Part shown: in pieces, positions 8,715 through 16,949 of the stretch
Layout: each line of letters starts with the position of its first letter
Numbering within the stretch: position 1 is the first letter of the stretch
DNA from: Sulfurimonas sp. HSL-1656
Lineage (GTDB): Bacteria > Campylobacterota > Campylobacteria > Campylobacterales > Sulfurimonadaceae
Direction of reading: 5' to 3'
NCBI RefSeq assembly: GCF_039645585.1
Contig: NZ_CP147915.1
Location: 372,001-436,000 of the forward strand
DNA: 64,000 bases
Position numbers and translations under genes: made by a program
Notes under the pieces: generated by a model
What the model was told of the DNA's origin: nothing
Seen by the model: the letters and a program-made list of their open reading frames with translations, nothing else
The model's database searches: none

Positions 8715-9472
8715 TGCTCTACCTCGTCGAACACTTCTACTCCATCCAGGGCGAAGGGCGCTATACGGGCGTGCCGTCGCTCTTCTTCCGTTTCGGCGGC
8801 TGCAATATGCGCTGCGAGGGGTTCGCATGCAGCGAGACCGCTCCGAACGGGGTGACCGTCACGGGCTGTGATACCGTCTACGCCGTCAACAAGCAGCATT
8901 TCGGTGAGCAGTGGCTCTGCATCGAGCATGCCGACGAGCTCATTACGATCATGAACGGCTATACCCTGCCGCCGAATGTCGATGTCGTCATGACCGGCGG
9001 CGAGCCGCTGATCTACGCCGAGAACGAGGTCTTCACGGCCTTTGTCCGCAACCTCGTGGACCGCGGCCATCGCGTCACCTTCGAGACCAACGGCGCGATG
9101 CCCGTCGATTTTGACCGTTTCCCGGTCTACCGCGACTGCGTATTCGCCCTCTCCGTCAAACTTTCCAACAGCGGCGAGCCGTTTGAGAAACGGGTGCGCC
9201 CGAACGCCTTCGTTCCCATTGCACAGCAGGCGAAAGAGGCCTACTTCAAGTTCACGATCGACCGGGATTCCATTGGCGAGAACATGGAGCACGAGATCGA
9301 CGAAATCGTCGCCCATGCGCCGCAGATTCAGGTCTACTGCATGCCCATGGGCGGCAGCCGCGCCGAGATCGAAGCCAACACCGAGGCCGTCATCGGTTTC
9401 TGCAAAGCCCGGGGCTACACCTACAGCGACCGCCTTCACATCCGTATCTGGGATGCCAACAAGGGTGTATAG
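8714..9472 (+). CDS. queE: 7-carboxy-7-deazaguanine synthase QueE-like radical SAM protein
   Basis: 252 residues, overlapping moaA by one base. QueE makes the deazapurine core of queuosine and preQ0. The family opening is clear (HFYSIQGEGRYTGVPSLFFRFGGCNMRC), followed by VVMTGGEPLIY and a C-terminal LHIRIWDANKGV. The radical SAM cysteines are not in the canonical CX3CX2C spacing: Cys30 and Cys34 are followed by Cys39 and then Cys52 (TGCDT). Variant spacings are known in QueE proteins, so function is still likely. Confidence 0.85.
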   Translation: MLYLVEHFYSIQGEGRYTGVPSLFFRFGGCNMRCEGFACSETAPNGVTVTGCDTVYAVNKQHFGEQWLCIEHADELITIMNGYTLPPNVDVVMTGGEPLIYAENEVFTAFVRNLVDRGHRVTFETNGAMPVDFDRFPVYRDCVFALSVKLSNSGEPFEKRVRPNAFVPIAQQAKEAYFKFTIDRDSIGENMEHEIDEIVAHAPQIQVYCMPMGGSRAEIEANTEAVIGFCKARGYTYSDRLHIRIWDANKGV

Positions 9473-9565
9473 CGTTAAGTGTTAAGCAAGTAGCGCTAAG
9501 AGAGAGAAAAGGATGACGTGTCATCCTGCGCTTAACGCTTAACGCTTAACGCTTAACGCTTAACG
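9470..9565. repeat. Heptanucleotide array and palindrome between convergent genes
   Basis: Right after the queE stop come two CGTTAAG/TGTTAAG units, then a spacer, an 8-bp palindrome AGGATGAC-GT-GTCATCCT (9510-9527), and then five perfect CTTAACG units (9531-9565). Read on the minus strand the units are TAAGCGT, and the stop codon of the minus-strand gene (9562-9560) lies in one of them. The left units and the right array are inverted relative to each other and can pair, which would make a bidirectional terminator-like structure. Confidence 0.85.
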
Positions 9566-10831
9566 CGCTTCACGCAGTTTCCCCAATATCAGCTCGAAAT
9601 GCTGGATCAGGTCGTAATACTCCCGGCGGTAGGAGAGCGGCACGTCGACTTTCTGGATTTTCTGCAGTGCCTGTTCAAGCTTGTTGACAGCCTCCCGCCG
9701 CTGCGCCGCGTCATAGCTCCCCATCTCATCCTCAATGGCATTCAGCGTTTTGTACCAGCGATAGATCTTGGAGCGGCTGCGCCAGCTCACGAGCGGCAGG
9801 AAGAGTTTCACCAGGGGGATCATCAGGGCGATGACCGGGATAAAGAGCAGCATCAGGCGTTTGATGATCGAGGCGATCCAGAAGGGGAAGAGGCCCTCCA
9901 GCCAGCTTTCGCCGTCGCGCAGATAGACCTCCGCATCGGCATTGATGGGGAACTCCAGGCGGGCGGTGCCCGGGAACTCACCTTCTTTGCGGAAGACACC
10001 CGCCCCGCCGTGGACCTCCTTTGCCGCGCGCAGTACGAGCCGGATAAGGTCGGGGTGGAGGTCCCCGCGGCTGACCAGTGTCGCCGTCGCGGCGATAAGA
10101 TGCTTGGTCGTTGCGGGGAGGTTGTGCTCAAGGTCCATGACCCCCTCATAGAGGGTCACGGCATTGAGAAAGGGGTAGCGGACGGTATAGGCGTGAATGC
10201 GGGTAAAGTCGAGCAGTTTGATCTGCGGATCGAGCAGCAGCGTCTTCGTCAGCGGGGCGAAGGCGCCGATGATGCTGAAGAGGGCATCGGCGTCGCCGTC
10301 GAACAGCGCCTGCGCCCCCGCTTCGCTTCCGAGGGTCAGAAAGGTGCTGTTTTCTGGGGTGACGCCGTTCGCTTCGAGCAGTGTCATCGCAAGGGCTTTC
10401 GTCCCGCTCCCCTCGGCACCGACGGCGATACGTTTCCCCTTCAGCTCGCTGAGGTTGTGCAACTCCATCCCTGCGGCGGAGTAGTAGACCCAGATCGGTT
10501 CGTTGTAGAGGCTGGCGAGGGAGGTGAAAGGTTCGGTTTTGAACGCATCCGTGCTGCCGCTCTGGACAAACGCGATGTCGGCCTTGTGCTCCTTGAGCAG
10601 TCCGAGCGCCTCCACCGAACCGTGCGTGGGGATGATTTCGACCGTCACGTGCTGTTTGGCGAGCAGGGCCTTGTAGCGCAGCGCGCTCTGATAGTAGATG
10701 CCGTTCTTCTCACCGGCGGCGATGGTGACGCGGTCGGGGGCCAGCGGCGGGAGGAAACGGCTGCCGACATAGAGCAGCCCCAGGAAGAGGGCGAGGATGG
10801 GCAGGACGATCTTGCAGGCATGACACTTCAT
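9560..10831 (-). CDS. Membrane-tethered TAXI-type periplasmic solute-binding protein
   Basis: 423 residues. An N-terminal membrane segment (about 8-25) leads into a periplasmic domain resembling TAXI-family TRAP receptors (ITIAAG-like start VTIAAGEKNGIYYQSA, IAVGAEGSGTKALAMTLLEANG, and the DADALFSIIG region). It is followed by a second membrane segment (about 315-345, RLMLLFIPVIALMIPLVKLFL) and a charged helical cytoplasmic tail. Free TAXI receptors lack this C-terminal part. No TRAP permease gene is adjacent. Start at 10831: the upstream -10-like TATTAT ends 7 bases before the ATG and no Shine-Dalgarno site is present. Confidence 0.8.
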   Translation of the reverse strand: MKCHACKIVLPILALFLGLLYVGSRFLPPLAPDRVTIAAGEKNGIYYQSALRYKALLAKQHVTVEIIPTHGSVEALGLLKEHKADIAFVQSGSTDAFKTEPFTSLASLYNEPIWVYYSAAGMELHNLSELKGKRIAVGAEGSGTKALAMTLLEANGVTPENSTFLTLGSEAGAQALFDGDADALFSIIGAFAPLTKTLLLDPQIKLLDFTRIHAYTVRYPFLNAVTLYEGVMDLEHNLPATTKHLIAATATLVSRGDLHPDLIRLVLRAAKEVHGGAGVFRKEGEFPGTARLEFPINADAEVYLRDGESWLEGLFPFWIASIIKRLMLLFIPVIALMIPLVKLFLPLVSWRSRSKIYRWYKTLNAIEDEMGSYDAAQRREAVNKLEQALQKIQKVDVPLSYRREYYDLIQHFELILGKLREAR

Positions 10832-10836
10832 GACGC

Positions 10837-10843
10837 TATAATA
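10837..10843. promoter_or_regulatory. Overlapping divergent -10 boxes
   Basis: TATAAT on the plus strand (10837-10842) serves the gene at 10866. Its near-complement gives TATTAT on the minus strand (10843-10838), which ends 7 bases before the minus-strand ATG at 10831. The two promoters share the same bases. Confidence 0.5.
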
Positions 10844-10865
10844 ACGAAAAAAGCGAAGCGGAACG

Positions 10866-11798
10866 ATGACGCGTATTGCAGTGGCCCTCCTTTTGATGTG
10901 TTCTCTCCTGTCGGCGGTGGATACGGCCGAAGAGGCGGCGAAAAAGGCGTACCTGGCCAACATCAATGCGCTGATGGTCTTTACGACCAAGGACGGGCTC
11001 AACTCCGGGACCTATGAATTCACCCGGGCCAATACGAGTATGTACATCATCCACCTGCCGCTGCGTTACCAATTCGACCCGTTCGCCCCGGACCTGAATG
11101 CCTTTATGATCGGCGGGGTGGGGTACAGCGAAACCAGGCTGACCAACGACGTCAACACATCGACGCCGCTCTCGGGCGATATCGCATTGAGTGCTACAAA
11201 CATGCTGCGCACCTACACGGGCGGGATCGGCGGGGGGCTGCGCTACCGGCCGGGGCTCGGGTTCGAACTGCTCGGCGGGCTCGAAGCGATCTATTCAAGG
11301 GTCGGCATCGCCGCGCGGGACAACAACGGTGCGGGGGAGACGGTCGGTGATTTTTTCGAAGAGAGTTACAACGCGAACATCTCCTACCGCGTCTTTTTCG
11401 CGCTGGAGTACCGGCAAACCTGGCATCGCTACAAACCGTACGCGACACTGACCTACGACCTCTACGAGACGAAAAGCGCCATCAGCACCAAGCAGCTGAG
11501 CAAGTTCACGACACAGACCAGCGTCACCTCCTTTTCCGTCGGCGGAGAAACGGCGCCGCTGGCCGATTACCACGGGATGTACCTGACGCTGGAGGGGTAC
11601 CTGCGCGGCAGTTACCTGGGCGGCGACATCACAAGCGTGACCCATTTTGACGGGTACGGTACGCTCGGGGGTGTCGCCTACTGGTACGTCACCGAAGCGA
11701 TGAACTATATCGAGCGCTTCTTTCTCGAAGTGAGCACGATCCAGGCCGACGGGCTGCGCGGCTATAACATCGGGCTGGGGTTTACGCTGGATTATTAG
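10866..11798 (+). CDS. Putative outer-membrane beta-barrel protein
   Basis: 310 residues with a signal peptide (cleavage expected near LLSAVDTA). The body alternates hydrophobic and polar residues in short strands separated by Gly/Asn turns and ends in an aromatic-terminated strand (GLGFTLDY), the usual outer-membrane insertion signal. Several strand pairs are visible (YTGGIGGGLRYRPGLGFELLGG; ISYRVFFALEYRQTW). Function is unknown; a porin or small autotransporter-like barrel are options. It is divergent from the tethered TAXI gene and converges on the large barrel protein with a 1-base gap. Confidence 0.75.
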   Translation: MTRIAVALLLMCSLLSAVDTAEEAAKKAYLANINALMVFTTKDGLNSGTYEFTRANTSMYIIHLPLRYQFDPFAPDLNAFMIGGVGYSETRLTNDVNTSTPLSGDIALSATNMLRTYTGGIGGGLRYRPGLGFELLGGLEAIYSRVGIAARDNNGAGETVGDFFEESYNANISYRVFFALEYRQTWHRYKPYATLTYDLYETKSAISTKQLSKFTTQTSVTSFSVGGETAPLADYHGMYLTLEGYLRGSYLGGDITSVTHFDGYGTLGGVAYWYVTEAMNYIERFFLEVSTIQADGLRGYNIGLGFTLDY

Positions 11799-11799
11799 G

Positions 11800-14496
11800 T
11801 CAGTAGGCGATGCCCAGGCCGAAGCGGACCGTGTGGCGGTCGGACGCCAGCGGGGAGTCGCTGTAGTAGTAGTCCACGGTGATGGGCAGCGGGAGTTTGT
11901 TGAACCAGAACGTGTCGAGCGTCAGCCCCGCCGAAGCTTCGGACGTGTAGAGATGCGGGGCCGAAGGGTTGAAAGGTTCGAGGTCGTAGTAGGCGTACCC
12001 CGCGCGCAGGGCTTCGCGGCGGAGCGATACGGGGAAGGTGAAGAAGTAGGCGGAGAGGTTGAACACCTTGCGCAGCTCCGCATCGGCCTTCAATGCACTT
12101 TTCGCATAGGTCGTGTCGCGCAGGGTCGGCATGATGACCGTCGAGGGGTCGTTCTCTTTGAGCTTGTCGGCAAGGCCCGTCGCGAGTTTGACCCCCCGGG
12201 CGTCCAGGCCGTTGTCGGCACTGCTCTGGGAGTACTGCCCGCCAAGGGCCAGATAGAACTCATGGCTCAGATCCCTCTCCAGCACAGCCTCTGCACCCCA
12301 GGCGGCATCCCCCCGGTCAAAGGCACTATAGGGGGTCAAAGCGTATAAGGCGTTGCGGTACATACTGACACCGTACTGCTCGCTGCGTGCCAGGGGAAGC
12401 GCGACGGAGATCGGGGTCCGGGTATCCGCTTCGTAATCCTGGTAGTAGGTGCCGCGCAGCGCCCCGTACGCGTAGCCGCGCTGCCAGAAAGGGAGTTCCG
12501 CTTCCGCCGAGAAGCCGAAGTGACGGGGGGCGGGTTCGGTGGCATTGCGCTCGGGGGTATCGATGACCCCGTAGGCGGTCACGGCGAACTGCAGGAGGTA
12601 CTCGCTGTTGGCGTAACGCATCCCGCCGAGGGTATAGGCGTCGACGTTCCGGGTCACGAAGGCTGAGAGGGCGTTGCGTGTCAGCGGGTCGGCGAAGTTG
12701 AGCGACAGGGTATAGAGCAGCCCCGTGTCGCTGTCGCTGCCCAGGGCGACGTCCGTCCCGCTGTAGTGCAGTTCGAGCGGCGAACGGTAGGGATGCTCCA
12801 GGCCGATGGCCCCCGCGGTTGTATTCGTCTCGGGAGCGTTCTCTCCTGTATTTTCGAAGAAGAGGGTGACCTCGTAGGGCGTTTCGTCGATCGTCTCGAG
12901 GGGTATCTGTTGGTAGGTATAGGCATCGTGTTTCATGACGGCTGCCAGGGCATGGGTATCGTCGATGAGGCGCGCCTCGAAGAGGGTGTCGGCGGGGTGT
13001 GCCCGCGTGATTTTGCCGTCATCGTAGCGGAACAGTCCGGAACCGTGCGGCGTGTTGGCAATGAAGTAGATGCGGCCCCGGCTGTCGACGCCGCTGACGT
13101 TCCCGTAGTGGCCACGCAGGGAGAAGAGCGGGGTTTTGTTTTTGTAGAGCGTGCGCGTTTTGCCTTCACCCTGCACGAAGTAGTAGAGGTTGTCCTCCCC
13201 GTCGATAAAGACCGAGGAGTTGGTACGGGCATAAAAGCTATCGCCGACGAAGAGCTGCGGCTGGTCGAAGGAGGCGGGGACGTCGAAGTAGACGGGGGTA
13301 CCGTCGCGCAGGTACCCTTCGATGACGCGGCCAGCCGTGCCGTCTATAAGATGGGCGCCTTCCGTATAGAGACCGGCTTCGATGCGCAGCGGTGAGGTGT
13401 AGGCGCTGCTCTGGGTCGCATAGCGTCCTTCAGGGGTCCTGACGACCTTCCCGGTGCGGTAGCTGCCGCTTTCCCGGGTGAGCCTGCCGCTTTTCTTGTC
13501 GTAGACGATCAGCTCGGGAAAGCTTCTTCCGGTCGCGTTGACGGTGAAGTAGACGGCGTCGTCGTCGCTGTTTATGGGAGTGTAGAACTGGGTGGCGGCA
13601 AGGGGGCTGCCCTCGACATCCGTCATATCACGTGCTTCTGCCGCCATTGTGTCGGCCCAGGTGCGAAGGGACGTTTCAAAATCGTAGCCGATGGTGCGCC
13701 TGGTCGTGCTATTGGTGAAGAAAGGCCAGAACCACTCATAGGAGTGCTCTTTCCAGTAGGCATTGACATCGGCCATTCCGTAGGTGTTAGCCAGGTCGTA
13801 CTGGTAAAAGCCCCCGAGGGTGTAGAAGTGCGAGCCGTAGAGGAAGTCGTAATGGGCATTGTAGACCCGCTCGGGGGTGAGGAGGCCTGCTTTTGCCTGC
13901 TGCAGGGTCGCGGCTTTGAAGCGGCCGCTGTAGAGCCGCCCGCCGTTGCCGTGCCACGACTCGTTCAGGACGGCATTCCCTTCGAGCAGAAAGCTGCTTT
14001 CGACGATATTGGGCAGGGTGAACCAGGGCAGCAGCACGAAGCCGTTGCCGAAAACGGTGTGCAGTGCCCCGGAGACGGGATTGTCTTTGGCGTTCATCTG
14101 GTAGTTGTGTGCGGTTTCGTGGAACAGCAGGGTGTTGAGCCAGGAGGTTGCACTGAAATAGTCGATCATCAGCGCCCCGCCGCCGTAGTTGATCTGCCGG
14201 TTGTTGGGGTAGGGTGTCGAAAAGCCGTTGGCGATCTGGTTGTGGCTGGAGAGCAGGCCGACGTAGAGCGTTTCGTCCATGGTGTAGCCGTAGAGTTTGT
14301 CATACTGCGGCAGCATCGCGTTTTCGACCGCGGCCGCTGTACGGGCGACGGGGAGATTCGCCTCTGTGTAGATCAGCTCGCAGTCGCCGATTTCGGCCGT
14401 GAAATAGGGCGTGTCGCAGGGGACGGTACTGCTTTGCAGGAGTGCGGCTTGAAGGCTGACGGTGGTCATGAACAGGAACGATGCCAATCGGATCAT
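11800..14496 (-). CDS. Large outer-membrane protein: HExxH peptidase-like, propeller and beta-barrel regions
   Basis: 898 residues with a signal peptide (about 1-17). Residues 30-180 look like a peptidase-MA/gluzincin domain: HETAH at 126-130 and a candidate third zinc ligand in LLEGNA (Glu172). Residues about 300-560 contain repeated short YxxD-type blades (LYYFVQGEGKTRTLYK, IYFIANTPHGSGLFRYDDG), suggesting a beta-propeller. From about 560 to the end the pattern is of beta-barrel strands, closing with VRFGLGIAY. I infer a surface-tethered metallopeptidase, or a binding protein derived from one. A -10 box lies at 14529-14524 on the minus strand. Confidence 0.75.
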   Translation of the reverse strand: MIRLASFLFMTTVSLQAALLQSSTVPCDTPYFTAEIGDCELIYTEANLPVARTAAAVENAMLPQYDKLYGYTMDETLYVGLLSSHNQIANGFSTPYPNNRQINYGGGALMIDYFSATSWLNTLLFHETAHNYQMNAKDNPVSGALHTVFGNGFVLLPWFTLPNIVESSFLLEGNAVLNESWHGNGGRLYSGRFKAATLQQAKAGLLTPERVYNAHYDFLYGSHFYTLGGFYQYDLANTYGMADVNAYWKEHSYEWFWPFFTNSTTRRTIGYDFETSLRTWADTMAAEARDMTDVEGSPLAATQFYTPINSDDDAVYFTVNATGRSFPELIVYDKKSGRLTRESGSYRTGKVVRTPEGRYATQSSAYTSPLRIEAGLYTEGAHLIDGTAGRVIEGYLRDGTPVYFDVPASFDQPQLFVGDSFYARTNSSVFIDGEDNLYYFVQGEGKTRTLYKNKTPLFSLRGHYGNVSGVDSRGRIYFIANTPHGSGLFRYDDGKITRAHPADTLFEARLIDDTHALAAVMKHDAYTYQQIPLETIDETPYEVTLFFENTGENAPETNTTAGAIGLEHPYRSPLELHYSGTDVALGSDSDTGLLYTLSLNFADPLTRNALSAFVTRNVDAYTLGGMRYANSEYLLQFAVTAYGVIDTPERNATEPAPRHFGFSAEAELPFWQRGYAYGALRGTYYQDYEADTRTPISVALPLARSEQYGVSMYRNALYALTPYSAFDRGDAAWGAEAVLERDLSHEFYLALGGQYSQSSADNGLDARGVKLATGLADKLKENDPSTVIMPTLRDTTYAKSALKADAELRKVFNLSAYFFTFPVSLRREALRAGYAYYDLEPFNPSAPHLYTSEASAGLTLDTFWFNKLPLPITVDYYYSDSPLASDRHTVRFGLGIAY

Positions 14497-14523
14497 ACGG
14501 AAAAACCTCGGGGGAGTTGCAAC

Positions 14524-14529
14524 ATTATA
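14524..14529 (-). promoter_or_regulatory. -10 box for the large outer-membrane protein gene
   Basis: TATAAT on the minus strand, 28 bases before the ATG at 14496. A GAGG ribosome site lies between. It is back to back with the rlmB promoter. Confidence 0.5.
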
Positions 14530-14572
14530 GTGCCTGAAGTGTTACAAAGCAACCGGGTTCAGTCCCGATGGG

Positions 14573-14578
14573 TATAAT
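14573..14578 (+). promoter_or_regulatory. -10 box (TATAAT) for rlmB
   Basis: TATAAT ends 8 bases before the rlmB ATG at 14586, which predicts an mRNA with no or almost no leader. No Shine-Dalgarno site is present in the gap. Confidence 0.5.
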
Positions 14579-14585
14579 AACAGCT

Positions 14586-15359
14586 ATGAAAGATTCCGCA
14601 ACCTACCAAAAAAAGAAGCGTTTTTTCGAAAGCATGATCACCCTGTACGGGCGCAATGCCGTCGAAGAGGTCCTGGACGATCCGACGGTCGAAATTCATG
14701 CCCTTCACCTGGCCGAGTCGAACAAGCAAGAGGGGGTGATCGAGCGGATCACCGCCAAAGCCCGGGCCCGGGGCGTGGAGATCAGGTACCATGCCAAAGC
14801 GGCGTTGTCGCGTATCTCCCGGAATGCCAAGCAGGACCAGGGGGTTGCGCTCGATATTATCGCGCCCACCTACCGCAGTGCGGAGACCCTGCTGGAGACG
14901 CCGATGGTTCAGGGCCGGCTGCTGGCGCTTGACGGCATCCACAACCCGCAGAACCTCGGGATGATCATCCGTTCGGCAGCGGCGGGGAACATCGACGGTA
15001 TCCTCCTGCCGAAGCAGGGCAGCGCCAAGCTCTCCCCGCTGGTGATGAAGGCGAGCGCGGGGACGCTCTTCAAGCTGCCGGTCTACTACTGCGAGACGCT
15101 TCCGGAGATATTGGGGACACTGCAGATACAGGGGTGGAGCATTTTCGGCCTCTCCTCCCATGCCGATGCGACGCTGCACACCCTTACGGTGCCGGAGAAG
15201 ACGGTCTTCGTACTGGGCAATGAGAGCGAGGGGGTGAGCGAAGGGGTGGCGGCGCGCTGTAACGCGCAGGTGGCCATTCCGATGCAGCGGGGAGTCGAGT
15301 CGCTCAACGTTGCCGTCACGGCGGCGCTGCTGGCCTTTCTGCCGGCCGGGGAGCGCTAG
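14586..15359 (+). CDS. rlmB: 23S rRNA (guanosine-2'-O)-methyltransferase RlmB-like (SpoU/TrmH family)
   Basis: 257 residues. An N-terminal RNA-binding substrate domain (ITLYGRNAVEEVL) is followed by the knotted SPOUT domain with its three motifs: HNPQNLGMIIRSAAAGNIDG (motif 1), FVLGNESEGVSE (motif 2) and IPMQRGVESLNVAVTAALLAF (motif 3). The family methylates ribose 2'-OH in 23S rRNA or tRNA; RlmB is the best fit by length and N-terminal domain. The start at 14586 is taken because the upstream in-frame ATG at 14568 lies before the -10 box. One base separates it from the next gene. Confidence 0.88.
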   Translation: MKDSATYQKKKRFFESMITLYGRNAVEEVLDDPTVEIHALHLAESNKQEGVIERITAKARARGVEIRYHAKAALSRISRNAKQDQGVALDIIAPTYRSAETLLETPMVQGRLLALDGIHNPQNLGMIIRSAAAGNIDGILLPKQGSAKLSPLVMKASAGTLFKLPVYYCETLPEILGTLQIQGWSIFGLSSHADATLHTLTVPEKTVFVLGNESEGVSEGVAARCNAQVAIPMQRGVESLNVAVTAALLAFLPAGER

Positions 15360-15360
15360 G

Positions 15361-16512
15361 ATGAAGCGGCTGGGGCTTTGGCTGCTCCTGCTCTGCCTGG
15401 GGGCGATGGCGGAGAGCCGGTTCGAGACGGGGATGGAGCGTTACCGCCAGGGGGACTACCCCGCGGCGTTTGCGATCTTTACGGCCGCCTACGAAGCGAC
15501 GGAGGATGAGGATGCCGCCTATATGCTCGCCAGGATGTACGAGAAAGGAGAGGGGGTCGACGCCGACCGCGCCGAGGCGGCCAGGTGGTACCGTCGTTCG
15601 GCGCGGCGCTACTTCGAGGCGGCGGCGGACTCCTCCCTGCACCGGGAGAACAAGCGGCTGCTTTCGACCTACCGCGAACTCGACCCCGTCGAGGACAACG
15701 AGACCGCCGAGACGATCCGCAAAAGCATCGTTTCCGATTTCGGCCTGAAGACCTTTCACGAGAACTACCTGCTCCCCTTCGGCTACCGTGAAGGGGTTTA
15801 TGACAGCTATGTGCCCTCGGACCATTACAAGAACATCGAGTCGGAACTGCAGCTGAGTTTCCGTCTGGATTTCCTCCCCGATCTTTTCGGACTGAACGAG
15901 ACCTATTCGGCGGCCTATACCCAGCGCTCTTTCTGGCAGGTCTACGCGGGTTCTTCGCCTTTCCGGGAGACGAACTACCAGCCCGAAGTCTTCGTCACCT
16001 TTCCGACGGCGTCGCATAAAGTGCCGATCAAATCGGTGGCCGTCGGTTTTGCCCACCAGTCCAACGGCCAGGGGAATGTCACCGAGCAGGATTTCGGCGA
16101 TATCAATGTCAGCGATCCCGTAGCCATCGCGCCTTATCTGCGCAACCGGTCGCGCTCGTGGAACTACGCCTGGATGGAGGCCATCTTCCAGACGGGAAGC
16201 CTCTTTACGGAGCTGAAGCTCTGGTACCGTTTCAAAGAGAGCGAAGAGGATGACAACCCGGACCTGACGGATTACCTTGGGTACGGGTCGCTGCGGTTTA
16301 TTCTGCCGTACGGCAAAAGTATGACGAGCCTGCTGCTGCGGCAGAACTTTGTGACGGGCAAGGGGGCGCAGCAGCTGATCTGGACCTATCCGTTCTCACA
16401 CCGCGAGAACGTCTTCTGGTGCCTGAAGGCCTTCACCGGTTACGGCGAGAGCCTAATCGACTATAACAACTACGTGACGAAGTTTTCGATCGGGTTCAGT
16501 TTTTCGCGCTAG
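15361..16512 (+). CDS. pldA: Outer-membrane phospholipase A with N-terminal Sel1/TPR-like repeats
   Basis: 383 residues. The signal peptide (about 1-17) is followed by a Sel1-like helical repeat segment (about 20-85: GMERYRQGDYPAAFAIF..AAYMLARMYEKGEGVDADRAEAARWYRRSA), then a barrel with OMPLA hallmarks: YTQRSFWQVYAGSSPFRETNYQPEVF, the active-site AHQSNGQ (His232, Ser234) and SRSWN (Asn268). OMPLA hydrolyses phospholipids in the outer leaflet. The spacing between Ser and Asn is longer than in the E. coli enzyme. It begins 1 base after the rlmB stop, so translation is probably coupled. Confidence 0.88.
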   Translation: MKRLGLWLLLLCLGAMAESRFETGMERYRQGDYPAAFAIFTAAYEATEDEDAAYMLARMYEKGEGVDADRAEAARWYRRSARRYFEAAADSSLHRENKRLLSTYRELDPVEDNETAETIRKSIVSDFGLKTFHENYLLPFGYREGVYDSYVPSDHYKNIESELQLSFRLDFLPDLFGLNETYSAAYTQRSFWQVYAGSSPFRETNYQPEVFVTFPTASHKVPIKSVAVGFAHQSNGQGNVTEQDFGDINVSDPVAIAPYLRNRSRSWNYAWMEAIFQTGSLFTELKLWYRFKESEEDDNPDLTDYLGYGSLRFILPYGKSMTSLLLRQNFVTGKGAQQLIWTYPFSHRENVFWCLKAFTGYGESLIDYNNYVTKFSIGFSFSR

Positions 16513-16518
16513 CGGCGC

Positions 16519-16839
16519 TCAGGAGAACATCATCTCGTAGGGGCGGCGGATCGCTTCGACGACCTCGCCGACGCTCATGTGGCGGCTTTTGCGCAGGAAC
16601 TCCCGCCCGTCGAGGAAGACGAGCAGGGTCGGGATGGCGAAGACGCTGTAGTGCGAAGCGATCTCCGGGGATTCGGAGATGTCGATACTGACGATCTCGA
16701 CGGCATCAAAATTAGTGGTGACGGCGTCGACGAGTTTCGGTTTCAGGGCGTGGCAGACGTTGCAGGTCGGGGCACTGAAGTAGAGCATGACCGCCGGCTT
16801 CTCGCGGAGGGTGTTTTCGATCTCGGTAAGTGTTTGCAT
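16519..16839 (-). CDS. Thioredoxin-like protein (CNVC active site)
   Basis: 106 residues covering one thioredoxin fold. The redox motif is Cys26-Asn-Val-Cys29 (YFSAPTCNVCHALKP) instead of the usual CGPC, and the cis-proline loop is AIPT. There is no signal peptide, so it acts in the cytoplasm. A -10-like TAAAAT (16851-16846) ends 7 bases before the ATG and there is no Shine-Dalgarno site. The altered dipeptide between the cysteines suggests a redox potential or partner different from housekeeping thioredoxin. Confidence 0.85.
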   Translation of the reverse strand: MQTLTEIENTLREKPAVMLYFSAPTCNVCHALKPKLVDAVTTNFDAVEIVSIDISESPEIASHYSVFAIPTLLVFLDGREFLRKSRHMSVGEVVEAIRRPYEMMFS

Positions 16840-16949
16840 GAGAGAATTTTACCATGCCTTAGCACGGTTTATCTGTGCACGGGCTCTCCGCCGAGGAGAA
16901 TATAGCGTTAGCGTAGGCAGCCGGGCTTTTGCTCGGAAGCCGTTATGAT

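Noticed and set aside
9531-9565. CRISPR-like array
   Set aside because: Units are 7 bases with no spacers and no cas genes nearby; the same applies to 39605-39639.
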